From Varroa destructor (Eukaryota; Arthropoda; Arachnida; Mesostigmata; Varroidae), in assembly GCF_002443255.2 (NCBI RefSeq), contig NW_019211459.1, forward strand, positions 24,695,388-24,759,387: a DNA stretch of 64,000 nucleotides, written 5' to 3'. This document shows, one piece after another, positions 45,711 through 54,708 of the stretch. Under the pieces are notes generated by a model, which ran no database searches, was not told the origin of the DNA, and saw only the letters and a program-made list of their open reading frames with translations. The translations under genes were made by a program, and so were the position numbers. The stretch's first letter is position 1; each line of letters begins with the position of its first letter.

Positions 45711-45993
45711 TTTAGCAAGCTCGTTCATTGTCCTATTGTCGGAGTGCGGAGACAAAAAATTGTGACCACGACGTCGGTCCCGTTTGCTTATTCAGCTTAT
45801 CAAATAACCGTCTATTATTGATTTAATTGTTCGACATAATCCCAGCTTTTTATTAAATCTCTGTCAAACATTTTCATCTGACCATCGTCCGTTGATAGTG
45901 ACGAAGCTTAATAAAACTCACGATGAAACAGAGGGGCTGGCCGGCTGGAAAGAGTTGTCTTCGTACCTCTACAAAACGACTATCTGTAACCTA
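45711..45993 (+). mobile_element. Decayed non-LTR (LINE) retrotransposon, endonuclease C-terminal part
   Basis: From 45808 a frame reads PSIIDLIVRH, then 13 residues later SSDHRPLIV, then GWKELSSYL about 24 residues on. In the APE-type endonuclease domain of non-LTR retrotransposons (Jockey, I, R1, CR1, RTE groups) the protein ends with the same three elements in this order and spacing: an S-I-I/L-D-L/I strand, the conserved S-D-H-x-P-L/V metal-site motif, and a W-x-x-F/L helix. The preceding stretch (45711-45807) looks like the same protein one frame over, so a one-base shift at about 45807 has broken the reading frame. N-terminal endonuclease motifs and reverse transcriptase motifs were not found nearby, so this is a short dead remnant. 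The GTAAGT at 45994 is probably coincidental. Confidence 0.65.
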
Positions 45994-46684
45994 GTAAGTA
46001 AATTGGTCTGCCCCTGCCTAAGCTGCTGCTATTGCCGCCGCTGCTGTGGTCACAGTAGTAGTTGTTGTCCAACAACGCAAAGGAATGACATCCATCATCA
46101 GATGATAGTTGAGATGGTCTTCATTGCTCTTTCTCATCCGACGCCCATTTCTTCGGTCCCAGTTGCGTACCTTGTATTCGATCTCGTCGTACCAGCCTCG
46201 ACGCCCCCTTGTCTACCTCGTGTGCTTTATCCTGTACGGTTGGGCACCCTGCACACCCTGAGGCTTGTAGAAATGGTGCTTTCTGGTCGGTTGGCTAGAC
46301 TCGTCGCTTCTTCTCGTCCTGCTCATTGAAAAAAGTTGGGAAAAGGAGACAACCGGCAATGAGAAAATCAACGAGGGCTAGAGGAAAAAGCTCGCGAAAT
46401 CTCCTACCAGCTGTAATGGTTGCGGTCTTCGTAAAGACGGCTTGAGTCCGGCTTTTGTTCCTTTTTGCCCTGCTGGCACTGCTGCGGCAGCCACGACTCA
46501 CTTGCTCGTTCGCTCATTGTGCTGCTACTAAGGCGACTACCGCTTCGGCACTCCGACTTGTTCTCCTTAATGAAACACGCAGGCACTACGCCGGCTAAGA
46601 GAAACTAGCTGCGAACAGCAAGGCATAGCGAAAAAGGACAACGCAGGACGCATAAGCAGCACACGGCACCATCATACCATTCCT

Positions 46685-46987
46685 ATGCTCCCACGCATCG
46701 CAAAACTCATAGAGACTTTCATGTTTCTCATGCTGGTCCTCAGGCTGCTTCTACTGCTCCAATTCGAACACAGCTACCACTACTATTACTATGGCACTCA
46801 GCCGCAGGCCCTGTGCCCTACCACTAGGATTGCTATGACATTTACTAGTAGAACTGGTGTGCTCACAGTTAGCTCCAACTCAGACGCCTCCACAGATGCC
46901 TCTAACCGTCCGTCCATTAACATGGAGCGAGGTCCGGAGCATATAAGCAAACGAGAGAGAAAACGAAAGCGGGCTGCTGTGGACTAG
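46685..46987 (+). CDS. 100-residue ORF with N-terminal signal anchor
   Basis: A true ATG begins 100 codons ending in TAG. Residues 8-26 are strongly hydrophobic (ETFMFLMLVLRLLLLLQF), giving a signal peptide or type II anchor. A Tyr-rich patch, a Thr/Ser-rich middle and a very basic end (SKRERKRKRAAVD) follow. About 30% of codons are purine-any-pyrimidine and 56% purine-first. A second ATG frame starts 4 bases after its stop. It may be a small secreted or membrane protein, or the first part of a gene whose later exons are not visible. Start context is poor. No family was recognised. Confidence 0.3.
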   Translation: MLPRIAKLIETFMFLMLVLRLLLLLQFEHSYHYYYYGTQPQALCPTTRIAMTFTSRTGVLTVSSNSDASTDASNRPSINMERGPEHISKRERKRKRAAVD

Positions 46988-46991
46988 TGAT

Positions 46992-47288
46992 ATGAGCGAT
47001 GGCCGTAGCAGCTGCAGAGGCTTCGCCGTAATCTTCATCGCACCGCAATGTGACGTAGTGATGCCAATTCGTATGCGAGCCATGTCCGTAGCAGACGAAG
47101 AACATGGGCCGGTAGAGTCCACTTCCGGTTCAGTCCGGGTGTCTTGCATTAAGTGTCTCGATATGGCCATATGTGCATGCTGCCATCATCAGTTTAGATG
47201 GTTTAGAATAAGCGCCGCTTTCTACACATGTATACATTACATGTGCGTTATCATGCTTACCGGTTCGAATCCGTATTCTGAGCATTAA
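46992..47288 (+). CDS. Second ORF immediately downstream, Cys-rich
   Basis: An ATG four bases after the previous stop opens 98 codons with about 30% G-first and 58% purine-first. The second half is Cys-rich (VSCIKCLDMAICACCHHQF) and could be a small metal-binding or disulphide-rich peptide, but the spacing matches no zinc-finger class I know. Eukaryotic mRNAs rarely use such tandem ORFs, so one of the two is likely chance or they belong to separate exons. A minus frame (46880-47170) overlaps. Confidence 0.2.
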   Translation: MSDGRSSCRGFAVIFIAPQCDVVMPIRMRAMSVADEEHGPVESTSGSVRVSCIKCLDMAICACCHHQFRWFRISAAFYTCIHYMCVIMLTGSNPYSEH

Positions 47289-47649
47289 GATGAACTACGT
47301 TTTGCGTCTCTCTATAAGATCTGACTGTTTTAAGAAAAACTAAAAGCATTGTTTCCACAAACATAAACGGTAGAATTTGACAGGAAAGTATGTATGTGTA
47401 TATATATATCCCTTCAAATCAACCCACTGAACGCTCAGAATACCCAGGATCCTTGATCGATTAACAGGCTCACGGTGTGGAAAGTACATCTAACTTTTCT
47501 AAGCATCGGCGACTTGTTTCGGGACTTTAGTCCAGGCGGTGGCAGCAATAGTTGTACAGCCATAAAACACGCCGAATGAACTTTTGTGATGTGTGCTTAG
47601 ATTGCGGGCGTCTGTCTATCAGCGATGATACTGCGTCCGATGGGAGCCA

Positions 47650-48027
47650 TCAGCTGGAGCAATGGTGGTAGCCAATTCCCTTTTGCGTTTCTTTCGCTCC
47701 CCCAATCGTTTTGAATTGTTCATCGTGTTTTGGTTCATCAGATGGTAAGCGGCTGGCCGAATAATATAGATATAGCATCAATATCATGAGGCTGGTGGAC
47801 GACACGCTGACGAGCTGAATGCCCCGAAACAAGAAAGGCACGAAAGACCAATTACAAGATGTAAATTTTAATGGATCTCGCAGCAGTAATCTTCGCCGCC
47901 TCGCGGAACAGACCGTCTTTTCCCTGCGACCCCCCGAACCGGAACACCCTCGTAATCTTTTTTGCGCTGCGGGTCGGACTACCATTTCGATTTGGAGAAG
48001 GCAATCGAGCTTCTTAAAGGACGCCAT
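47650..48027 (-). CDS. 125-residue ORF with one membrane segment
   Basis: The minus-strand ATG at 48027 (G at -3 and +4) opens 125 codons. The first 70 residues are basic and Arg-rich, then comes a hydrophobic segment (about residues 68-92) followed by a polar, Lys/Glu-rich end, the topology of a type II membrane protein such as a Golgi enzyme N-terminus. Purine-first codons are only about half, so the composition test does not support it. No family was recognised; an overlapping plus ATG frame is at 47819-48052. Confidence 0.2.
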   Translation of the reverse strand: MASFKKLDCLLQIEMVVRPAAQKRLRGCSGSGGRREKTVCSARRRRLLLRDPLKFTSCNWSFVPFLFRGIQLVSVSSTSLMILMLYLYYSASRLPSDEPKHDEQFKTIGGAKETQKGIGYHHCSS

Positions 48028-49169
48028 TCCGAATTTCTTTTCGGTAGTGTAACAAGACGCGAGCTACCCCGTAACAATTACTTACCGCTTTCGTATCATT
48101 ATATTCATCAACTGAACCGGACATGAATATATATACGGTATGCTTTATTTTCGTCGTAAATTTGAACTGCAATTATACAAATAAGTGGGTTTTATCATAT
48201 TTGCCAGGTCGCTAATTGACATGGGTAGCTGGGGTTGTATATGCTAAATCTAATAGGTACCCCATTTCCTGCCTGTACACATTTACAGTTACAAAAAGCC
48301 GGCACACTCGTACGTTCTATGCTGGCAGTATTCATCTAAGAAAAATAGCGTCGTTTACGTTTAAAAAATTAACCAACTGCCAATATTAACGTACCTTACT
48401 TTTTTTTTTTTATTAAAACCTATTTCTTCTCTATATATACACCATTGAAGCTGGAATGAATTAAACAAGTGTTGCCTGAACCCTTACCGCTACGTAGCGC
48501 TAAGATCCCAAACAAGCATAATAATTCAATCAGAAATACAAACGTCAGCAAAAAAACACAGACCAACTTCAAGTAAAGAAGCTATAAGGAGACAAACTAC
48601 AATTATGTATCTGTATCACCAAGACGGTGTCTGCGGATTGGCTCAATTTAAATGTTGATATTTGCTCCGCATCGACTTTAATTAAACCACATGCTACGTG
48701 TATAAGTAGTCATAATTTTCCAGTGCGCAACCTACAACGTTGACCAGAATACCACGTGCTTTCTTTATTCAGATAGTGGGCATAAAAATACGGTGCTATT
48801 GAACTCTGCAGTGGGGTTGACGCAATAGCTTTTTAGTAAATAGAGATCAGACAGAGGTAAAGTCAACAGATAACTTGAGGGCCTCAATTGTGTATCATTC
48901 ACATTTTAGAAAGAAACTTATACTAACTAATGGAATGCAATTAGCGAATTAAGAAGAGTTCGACAAAAAATGCGCTTTCGACCGTTTGTTCTATGTGTTT
49001 TTTCCTAATGTATTGAAACTGCGTACGCTACAGTTCAGTAGTCTCAACGTGTGTCTATCCTGCCTTACGTTGCATTGCCAACTTCAATTTGCCCTCTCCT
49101 AGTTCTTTCCCGTCCGACAGTTAAGTCCGCTTGGCAACGCATCAGCACAAGATCTTACCAACGCAACCA
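48028..49169. other. No supported gene
   Basis: AT-rich, stop-rich DNA with a T11 tract near 48401-48411. The short (TA) run near 47399-47409 lies just before this segment. Confidence 0.5.
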
Positions 49170-49369
49170 TCACACACATTTGATCATTACCATGACAATC
49201 CATCCATTCGGATGAGCCTTGAAGGCCGAAACTTCCGAGACTTTGCTTTCACAGCTCAGAGTCAATGGCAAGCGACGAGCTCCGCGTTGAGGGTTGAGGA
49301 CGGATTGAAAAATGTGTGTCGCAATATGGCCGCATGCGACCAAATGGGCCAGTTCTTCTTTTCGCTCCT

Positions 49370-49759
49370 TCACGCGCAAACCTCTTCCTCAGTAGGCCTC
49401 TCTCTTGCTATATATATAGTTCGTTCCGGCTCTCTTCCAACGTCTTTTTGTGGCTGGCCTGTACTCTCTACTGTTGCTAGCTTTACGGGACCATATTTTT
49501 TCTTTTTCAGCAGACTCAATACTTCACTTTCTATCTTTTTCTCTCTCGGCCTCACTTCTGGACTAGCTGCATGCTGCCCGGTGAACTTGGTGCGGCAGCT
49601 GATGCGGTCACGGGAACTAACGGCACCCGGCGCCGTGGGATGGTAAAAGGAAACAGCTAGCGGGATAGCTAAAGCCGAAAATCTTGCTTTCCTCCTCGCC
49701 GGCGCGTTTGCGCACACTGCCTTCGTTGGATCGCCGCTTACTCCTAATGGTAGACACCC
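49370..49759 (-). CDS. Purine-rich coding-like frame, charged protein
   Basis: Minus-strand frame of 129 codons ending in TGA. About 70% of the codons from 49717 onward begin with a purine. The peptide's second half is very charged (REKKIESEVLSLLKKKK, later REPERTIYIARERPTEEE). Just past its stop the frame one base over (49379-49170) continues with a charged then Cys/His-containing peptide and also looks coding, as if one reading frame had been shifted near 49375. A plus-strand ATG frame (49131-49646) overlaps it all but is Phe/Ser/Leu-rich and typical of a shadow. No family was recognised. Confidence 0.3.
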   Translation of the reverse strand, partial: GCLPLGVSGDPTKAVCANAPARRKARFSALAIPLAVSFYHPTAPGAVSSRDRISCRTKFTGQHAASPEVRPREKKIESEVLSLLKKKKYGPVKLATVESTGQPQKDVGREPERTIYIARERPTEEEVCA

Positions 49760-50354
49760 CTAGGCCAATTCCGTCTCTTCATTGCGGGAGACATTGGGCG
49801 TCTGTAGGAAGAATAAGAGAGACTATTTCCTATACAGCGCAGGCAGTGAAGAATATCTGAGCAACAACTAGTTCGCTTTTACCGATCAGCCCTGACTCAT
49901 AGGCGAGGTTTGGTTCAGTACCACATATCATCTTGGACCTAAGCCATGTTAGAGCTAGACCCATAGCTCAAATCTGTGACGTTTGCCTATGGTACGATCA
50001 AAGCCGGTCATCGGATTTGGATACAGAAGTGGGTATCCAGTACAGCTTGCTTACCGTACCATACTCACGTCGTATCAAATGCTCACAGCGACGCCTCCCA
50101 GCCTACGGATACCACATTCGACAAGCGGCGGGGGGTACTGACAAGTAAACTTGCCGTTGGGTGGCTTCACGCTGCAGATGTTGCGCGGTTCTTCGGTCGT
50201 CCGAACGTCTGTTCCGTTTCGCCCCTCACTTTGCACTTTGTATTCGAATAAAGAATACCACCAACGCTGGCGTACTCGACGGCTCGCACTGTGATTCGGA
50301 ACATTATGACGAATGAACATGTTGCTGCTAGAGACCGGAAGCTTATTCGGCTGA

Positions 50355-50610
50355 CGATTTAAATCCGTCCGGAAAGAAAAAGCAGACGATAATGAGTTGA
50401 CAGTTACAGGAAAAGAGCGAGGGGGGTACTTCGGTCCCGTCAAACAGATTGAGTACCTTAGAGCGATCGTGGAGGAGGAGTTGACTCTCATAAGTGCCAA
50501 ATCCTACAGAACCGTCATTGTATTACTGATAGATGCTTTCTTCACGTACTGGCGAACATTTTCATCCATTAGTAAGGATCAGCATAAGAACATATATTTT
50601 ATACATGATC
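50355..50610 (+). CDS. Exon-like frame ending at GTAAGT
   Basis: The frame opens after TGA and runs 85 codons to CATGATC|GTAAGT (phase 1). About 63% of codons begin with a purine and 30% with G. The peptide is charged at first (KEKADDNELTVTGKERG), then amphipathic and hydrophobic (VIVLLIDAFFTYW). The start is unresolved: GTTGACAGTTACAG|GAAAAG is a possible weak acceptor inside the open stretch. The minus-strand frame 50075-50500 overlaps the first half but has no codon bias. No family was recognised. Confidence 0.35.
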
Positions 50611-51799
50611 GTAAGTTTTCTTTTTCTCTACTGATAGACAACTTCCTTAAACGCCTTTTTTTAAGGGAAATATCAGCTCAGAGCTGTGCTTAGCTTCATA
50701 AGCAGGTTTATCGAAAAACTCCGTACGCTTTAGTAACGCTTACATGCAAAAAGATTTCTATGTTGGCATAGCGGAGGATCATTGAATTTATTAGAATCAT
50801 TTCTACCCAATTATTATCAAGTAAATTGATGCTTGCTGGTATACTTCAATCAGGCAGGCTTTCCAGCGCATTATATGTCAGTTCAGTGTATATACTGGCC
50901 AAAAACGATCGTCACATAAGTCATGGTGGCAACGGACCAGTGCCGGAGCTTATGGAATATGACTTCCAACTTACTTTCCAGCAAAACTTTGTATTTTTTA
51001 AAATTATCTTCATATTTTTTGTTTCTTTTTATTTAGATCAATTTCAACGACCAAGTAGTGTTTTTTTATTGACAAGGTACAACTGGAGTTATAGTTAGTT
51101 TACTAATCTGTTCAGTACCAAGCTCACACACTCGTAGGCGATGCAACGGTGATTTGGCCTCCTACCGCAGTGGTAGGCCAGGTTCGAAACAAAGATTAAC
51201 TTACTTCATCGTCTACTAGCCTTAATGTTGCAGTCGAAATCCAACAAAGGTGCTGCTGAGGACAGGTTTTTTGTCCGAAACTTGAAATGATGAGTTTAAC
51301 GGCTGTTCTGTAAAGCAGACAGTAACAACGGTGGCAATAGATTTCGTAAAAGATATTGTCCCTCATGAAGACGATTTGCTAACGCTTGACTTGTCCTCCG
51401 TGAGTACGCCCCCGTGGAAGCGATAAGCTGGGCGTACACCCGAATGAAAATATGTCTGCCGGTTCCGCCCGCAAAGAAACCTATACCATATACCCGAGCA
51501 CAAGGTTTTCGCATGGCTGAATTTTACCCCCAACTTTGGCATGCCGGTGTTGTTACGCAAGCCAGTAGCATCCTTTAGCTAACTGAAATGATATGGCCAC
51601 ATGGCGTTTGTACATTCGAGTTGTCCTCGAGCTTCTGGTAAAGTTTATGCTCTTGACAATATCCTCGCCTCTTCACGCCAACTAAAAGTCCTGCCTCCGC
51701 TTGACTTATTTCTCTCAGCAAACTCTTTACGAACTTTGGCCCGTCCTCACCGACACAGTTCTCACCCTAACCATATCCACCGTCCGTCACGGTTCTTAG
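50611..51799. other. Intron-like or intergenic; tRNA-promoter-like motif
   Basis: The 50826-51098 plus frame is open without bias. At 51161-51177 CCTACC/GGTAGG form a hairpin, followed at 51180 by AGGTTCGAAAC, which resembles a Pol III B box; no tRNA fold was found. 51296-51560 has overlapping minus frames without support. The end (CTAAC at about 51769, pyrimidines, TTCTTAG) is a good 3' splice site. Confidence 0.4.
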
Positions 51800-52031
51800 G
51801 CGCGGCAAATACTTGGTGTCCAAATTACGGTGATGAAATTGAGGGGGCTTGTCGCCATCGACCTCTGTCTGGTGGCGAGTTACCGCGCTCTGATTCTTTT
51901 TTTCGTTCGAATTCTCTTAGGTTGATCATTGCGCCCGACGTTATACGCCTAGGACCGGCCTTCACCATTACCAGTCGCACGGGTGCATCCTATCGCTTTA
52001 AAACGGAACTCGTTGATCGCGAAACCAGAGC
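51800..52031 (+). CDS. Exon-like frame with weak CUB-domain resemblance
   Basis: A model 3' splice site (CCCTAACCATATCC...GGTTCTTAG) ends at 51799. The following frame has about 58% purine-first, 32% G-first and 37% purine-any-pyrimidine codons in a pyrimidine-rich strand, whereas the same frame before the acceptor shows none of this bias. The segment DSFFRSNSLRLIIAPDV, then GPAFTITSR, recalls the end of a CUB domain (Ser-x-x-Asn-x-Leu-x-Leu, acidic turn, Gly-x-Gly/Ala-Phe-x-Ile). The conserved Cys are not convincingly placed. A GC|GTATAC donor at 52031 would join in phase to the exon at 52172. Otherwise the frame stops at 52062. Confidence 0.3.
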
Positions 52032-52171
52032 GTATACTGGGGCGAACGCCACTGACATTTGACTATTTCCTGTTGAGACAGCATCCAGCTGCCACTCGTT
52101 TATGGCTTTTGCAGTCTCCTGTGTTTCTATTCCATTTTTCCTCATTCTCTTTTCTACTCGTGCTTATACAG

Positions 52172-52565
52172 ACCGACGCGTTTCATTCCCGGGTTTGAGC
52201 AGGAAAGCACTCAGAGAGCAAAGAAGTGGCTGCTGGTTCACCGACTTGCGAACAGAGTGGCGCAAACGGCTCGGGAAAGTTCTCTCGACGACGACAGACT
52301 CAATGGGGTTGACGACATCGCTAGTTCTCTTAAAGGCGCTAGTTCCTTCGTTGCCGTTCATGTCCTTCGCACTCGTTCTCATCGTTTCTTCTTTCTTTTT
52401 TACTACTTCTCAACAAAGTTGTCTCCGCAAAGCAGCGCGTCGTTTGCCTACCTAATCCAGAAGGCCGGCAGGGCCTTCACAGCGACTGCGTTCCCTCAAA
52501 CCGTAGCAGTGGGACACAGGCACGGGCTGTTAGCGGTATTTTTGTCGACTCCACCAAGATTATAG
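52172..52565 (+). CDS. Exon-like frame after a very strong acceptor
   Basis: A C/T-rich run of about 50 bases (52115-52169) ends in TTATACAG at 52171. The frame that follows is open 131 codons. Its first 65 codons are G/A-first and encode a hydrophilic helix-rich segment (FEQESTQRAKKWLLVHRLAN, then an Asp-rich DDDRLNGVDD patch). After about 52375 it becomes Phe/Ser-rich and unconvincing. A 140-base intron from 52032 would connect it in phase to the preceding entry. No family was recognised. Confidence 0.25.
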
Positions 52566-52619
52566 CCTTTGCCCCCTCCCCCCCCGCCCACGCTACAGTG
52601 GCTGCAGTCGCAGTAGTAA

Positions 52620-52778
52620 CAACCACAGTGCAGATCGCTTTTCCGGTTGGTAGCGACTGCAGCGGTGGAAAACCGTGGCGTCGACAACGATGGTAATGGT
52701 GGCAGCGGCGACTGGGATTTGAAAACAAAACCCAACGGACCCATCCTCAAGCAGCGTTGCAAACTTCAATTGTCTCCA
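52620..52778 (+). CDS. Exon-like frame ending at CCA|GTAAGC
   Basis: From 52620 the frame is open to TGTCTCCA|GTAAGC at 52778/52779 (phase 0). About two thirds of codons begin with a purine, 35% with G and 37% are purine-any-pyrimidine over the extended frame. The peptide has a Gly/Asn/Asp-rich centre (RGVDNDGNGGSGDWD) and a basic end. Candidate acceptors (ACAACCACAG|TGCAG|) lie near 52628-52634. The minus strand is open in the same register (52593-52853). No family was recognised. It is the third plus-strand exon candidate in 1 kb. Confidence 0.35.
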
Positions 52779-52955
52779 GTAAGCTCGTTCACTGCAACCG
52801 TATATAACTGCAAACGAATGAGGGACTGAAGGGAGGCCAACACAATCCTGCAACTACTACTTTTCTGGCTTACCACAATGCCTTCAGAACTCCGTTTAAG
52901 TAGTTCCGCCGCTCTTCTCCCCGCGTTGCGCTTCAGGCACTCCCGTCATTTCAGG

Positions 52956-53228
52956 CTACCTAACCACCTCACCGTCGTCAAGTCGTAGTAGCAGCGTACT
53001 CGTCGCTGGACCAGGCGGCCGGAAATCGCTTGAAATGGAACCGAAGAGGCCCGTCACTGTCCGTGGTTCACTCGACGAACCGCCAAACGAACGACCCGCA
53101 GACGGACCCACTGAGCCGGCGTGCCTCATACAATACCGCTGGTGGTAACGGCGAAACACGCCGAAACGAACGCAGCTTGCGTAAAAATGCCTCCTGGCCT
53201 CTCTGACTCCCTCGAACAGTTCTTCCAT
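52956..53228 (-). CDS. ORF with optimal start context, conflicting strand
   Basis: Minus-strand ATG at 53228 has A at -3 and G at +4 (GACGATGG) and opens 90 codons to TAG. The start is helical and acidic/basic (MEELFEGVREARRHF), then Arg/Tyr/Cys, a Gly/Ser-rich middle and an acidic end (RLDDGEVVR). About a third of codons begin with G. The codon-aligned plus strand, 53115-53402, is open too and equally biased in its first 38 codons. No family was recognised. Confidence 0.25.
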   Translation of the reverse strand: MEELFEGVREARRHFYASCVRFGVFRRYHQRYCMRHAGSVGPSAGRSFGGSSSEPRTVTGLFGSISSDFRPPGPATSTLLLRLDDGEVVR

Positions 53229-54035
53229 CGTCGGCGATGTCGTAGAGGAGCACACACACAACCCCACACCGCCCGTACCTCTCTTCTGTTCCTCTTTCCA
53301 CCTGCAAAACCCCTAACGCTGCGCGACTATCTTCGCTCGTATCCCTGCTCGCCGCTAGCCGCCGCCTCTACACCGTCTTTGCGTTCTTTTCTGTGCCGCT
53401 AGAAGCTATAGAAGAGACCCGTCCCGGTTGCCAGTTTGTGTTCTCCTGTGCGTAGTACGCAGACGGGATGGCGATTCTGCTACAGCCTAAAGGGAGTTGG
53501 AAAAGGAGGAAGACGTCGACGAGCAACCACGACGACAAACCCCACGGCGAAAACCAAGGCACCCCGCGGAAAGGATCTGGATTCAAGGGGAAAGGGCAGA
53601 TGGGCTTTCAGAAGTACAGGCAGGTGGGGGATAGTAGGAAGGGCTTGGTCGAACTCCCCAGTAAGCCCCACTCATCGTCAACGCACAGAGCTAACCCAGC
53701 TGAACCTGCTAGGCTAGCAAAGGATAGCGTAAATACGGGACTCAGGGGAGGGCGAGACGCGCTTCACCCCTGACGTCGCATAAAAACCGTCCCCGCATTA
53801 CACCGAGCTTCGTCTTTCAGTTCGTCCGCTTTTTTTCCCATCCATTCTTAGTGCCAGGCGGCACAACACGACCTAACTCAGCTCGGGCTAACCCAGTCCA
53901 ACCCAGACCTTCCTCGCCGTTCTCTTTGCCATCTTCTTTGCAGGCTCTTGTCGCCATGTTAGCCTCGACTTTTCTTCTCATATAGGTCCCCGTTTTTCTC
54001 TTGCCTTGGGGAGAATGATCTGAGGCATCTCTAGG
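53229..54035. other. GC-rich, one open ORF of uncertain status
   Basis: 53468-53773 (plus, ATG after an in-frame TAG, 101 codons, very basic and Gly/Ser/Pro-rich, about 64% purine-first) is the only candidate. The purine-rich strand explains much of its openness. Confidence 0.35.
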
Positions 54036-54299
54036 ATGGCTGGAAGGGAGGGCGGGCTGTCTGGGGCCCTACGCTCGTTCGAGGACCTTTTCGTGTGTCG
54101 AAGGCCCTGCGCAGGCGCAGCTGCATGCACCCTCCGTTCCTCGGACGCCCTGCACTCGGTCAACGCACTAGGGCGAAGGGCCGCCCAATTTTTACTGGAG
54201 GACCAAGAACGAAAGTGGCAGCAGCAGCAGCGTTGGGGCGGGTGGAAAAGAAAACGAACGGGTGCTGGTCGTAGTCGGTATAACAGTAGCCGCTGCTAG
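54036..54299 (+). CDS. 87-residue ORF with optimal start context
   Basis: AGGATGG gives A at -3 and G at +4. The 87-codon frame ends in TAG with about a third G-first codons. The peptide reads MAGREGGLSGALRSFEDLF, then a Cys/Ala patch, then a helical Arg/Glu/Gln region with a QQQQ run, and a very basic end. It could be a small nuclear or cytosolic protein or a first exon. The opposite strand (53978-54163) is partly open and charged. No family was recognised. Confidence 0.3.
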   Translation: MAGREGGLSGALRSFEDLFVCRRPCAGAAACTLRSSDALHSVNALGRRAAQFLLEDQERKWQQQQRWGGWKRKRTGAGRSRYNSSRC

Positions 54300-54325
54300 A
54301 GGTTGCCCCTTGTGCCATGACATTG

Positions 54326-54328
<3 letters not shown>

Positions 54329-54384
<56 letters not shown>

Positions 54385-54386
54385 TT
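54329..54386. repeat. Microsatellite (CT)24 followed by T11
   Basis: Twenty-four uninterrupted CT units run into eleven T, then CCTTTTTGCTTCACCACGGAG. It is the largest simple repeat in the window and forms a pyrimidine tract of about 70 bases in front of an AG at 54407. Confidence 0.97.
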
Positions 54387-54407
54387 CCTTTTTGCTTCAC
54401 CACGGAG

Positions 54408-54708
54408 GCGCCCCGGCTTGCTCGCTCATCCGACGGTAGCAGGCGTTGAACCAGCAGCGGCCTCACTGGCCATTGCCAGCATCAGCATTGCCCGCCGTTT
54501 GCAGCGTGACGGGACGATGGAGGCGGGAAAGGCTTCTTACGGCCTCGCCCCTTCCGTCCACCAATCGTCGAGCAAAGATGGAACGAGACTCCACTCGGAG
54601 CAACGTCGGCCGCAAGCATACAGCGCCCCGTACTCGAATACCCCCGCTGGCGCAGCATCCAACTACACGACGCATATCAGCATTGCCACTAAAACCACCC
54701 TGCAATGA
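54408..54708 (+). CDS. Coding-like frame directly after the (CT)n tract
   Basis: The frame from the AG at 54407 runs 99 codons to TGA, with about a third purine-any-pyrimidine and 58% purine-first codons. The peptide is Ala/Ser/Thr-rich with a basic, Gln-rich middle and no long hydrophobic run. The codon-aligned minus strand (54463-54705) is also open, has even more G-first codons (about 41%) and starts after an acceptor-like ATTCATTGCAG, so one of the two strands is probably a shadow of the other. The pyrimidine tract favours plus. No family was recognised. Confidence 0.27.

Noticed and set aside
47255..47290. GGTTCGAATCC B-box core on the plus strand
   Set aside because: The T-stem has mismatches and no complementary acceptor or A box lies upstream within 75-90 bases.
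54463..54705. Minus-strand frame opposite the post-(CT)n exon candidate, with higher G-first bias
   Set aside because: Not excluded, but the huge pyrimidine tract favours the plus-strand reading; kept only as an alternative.
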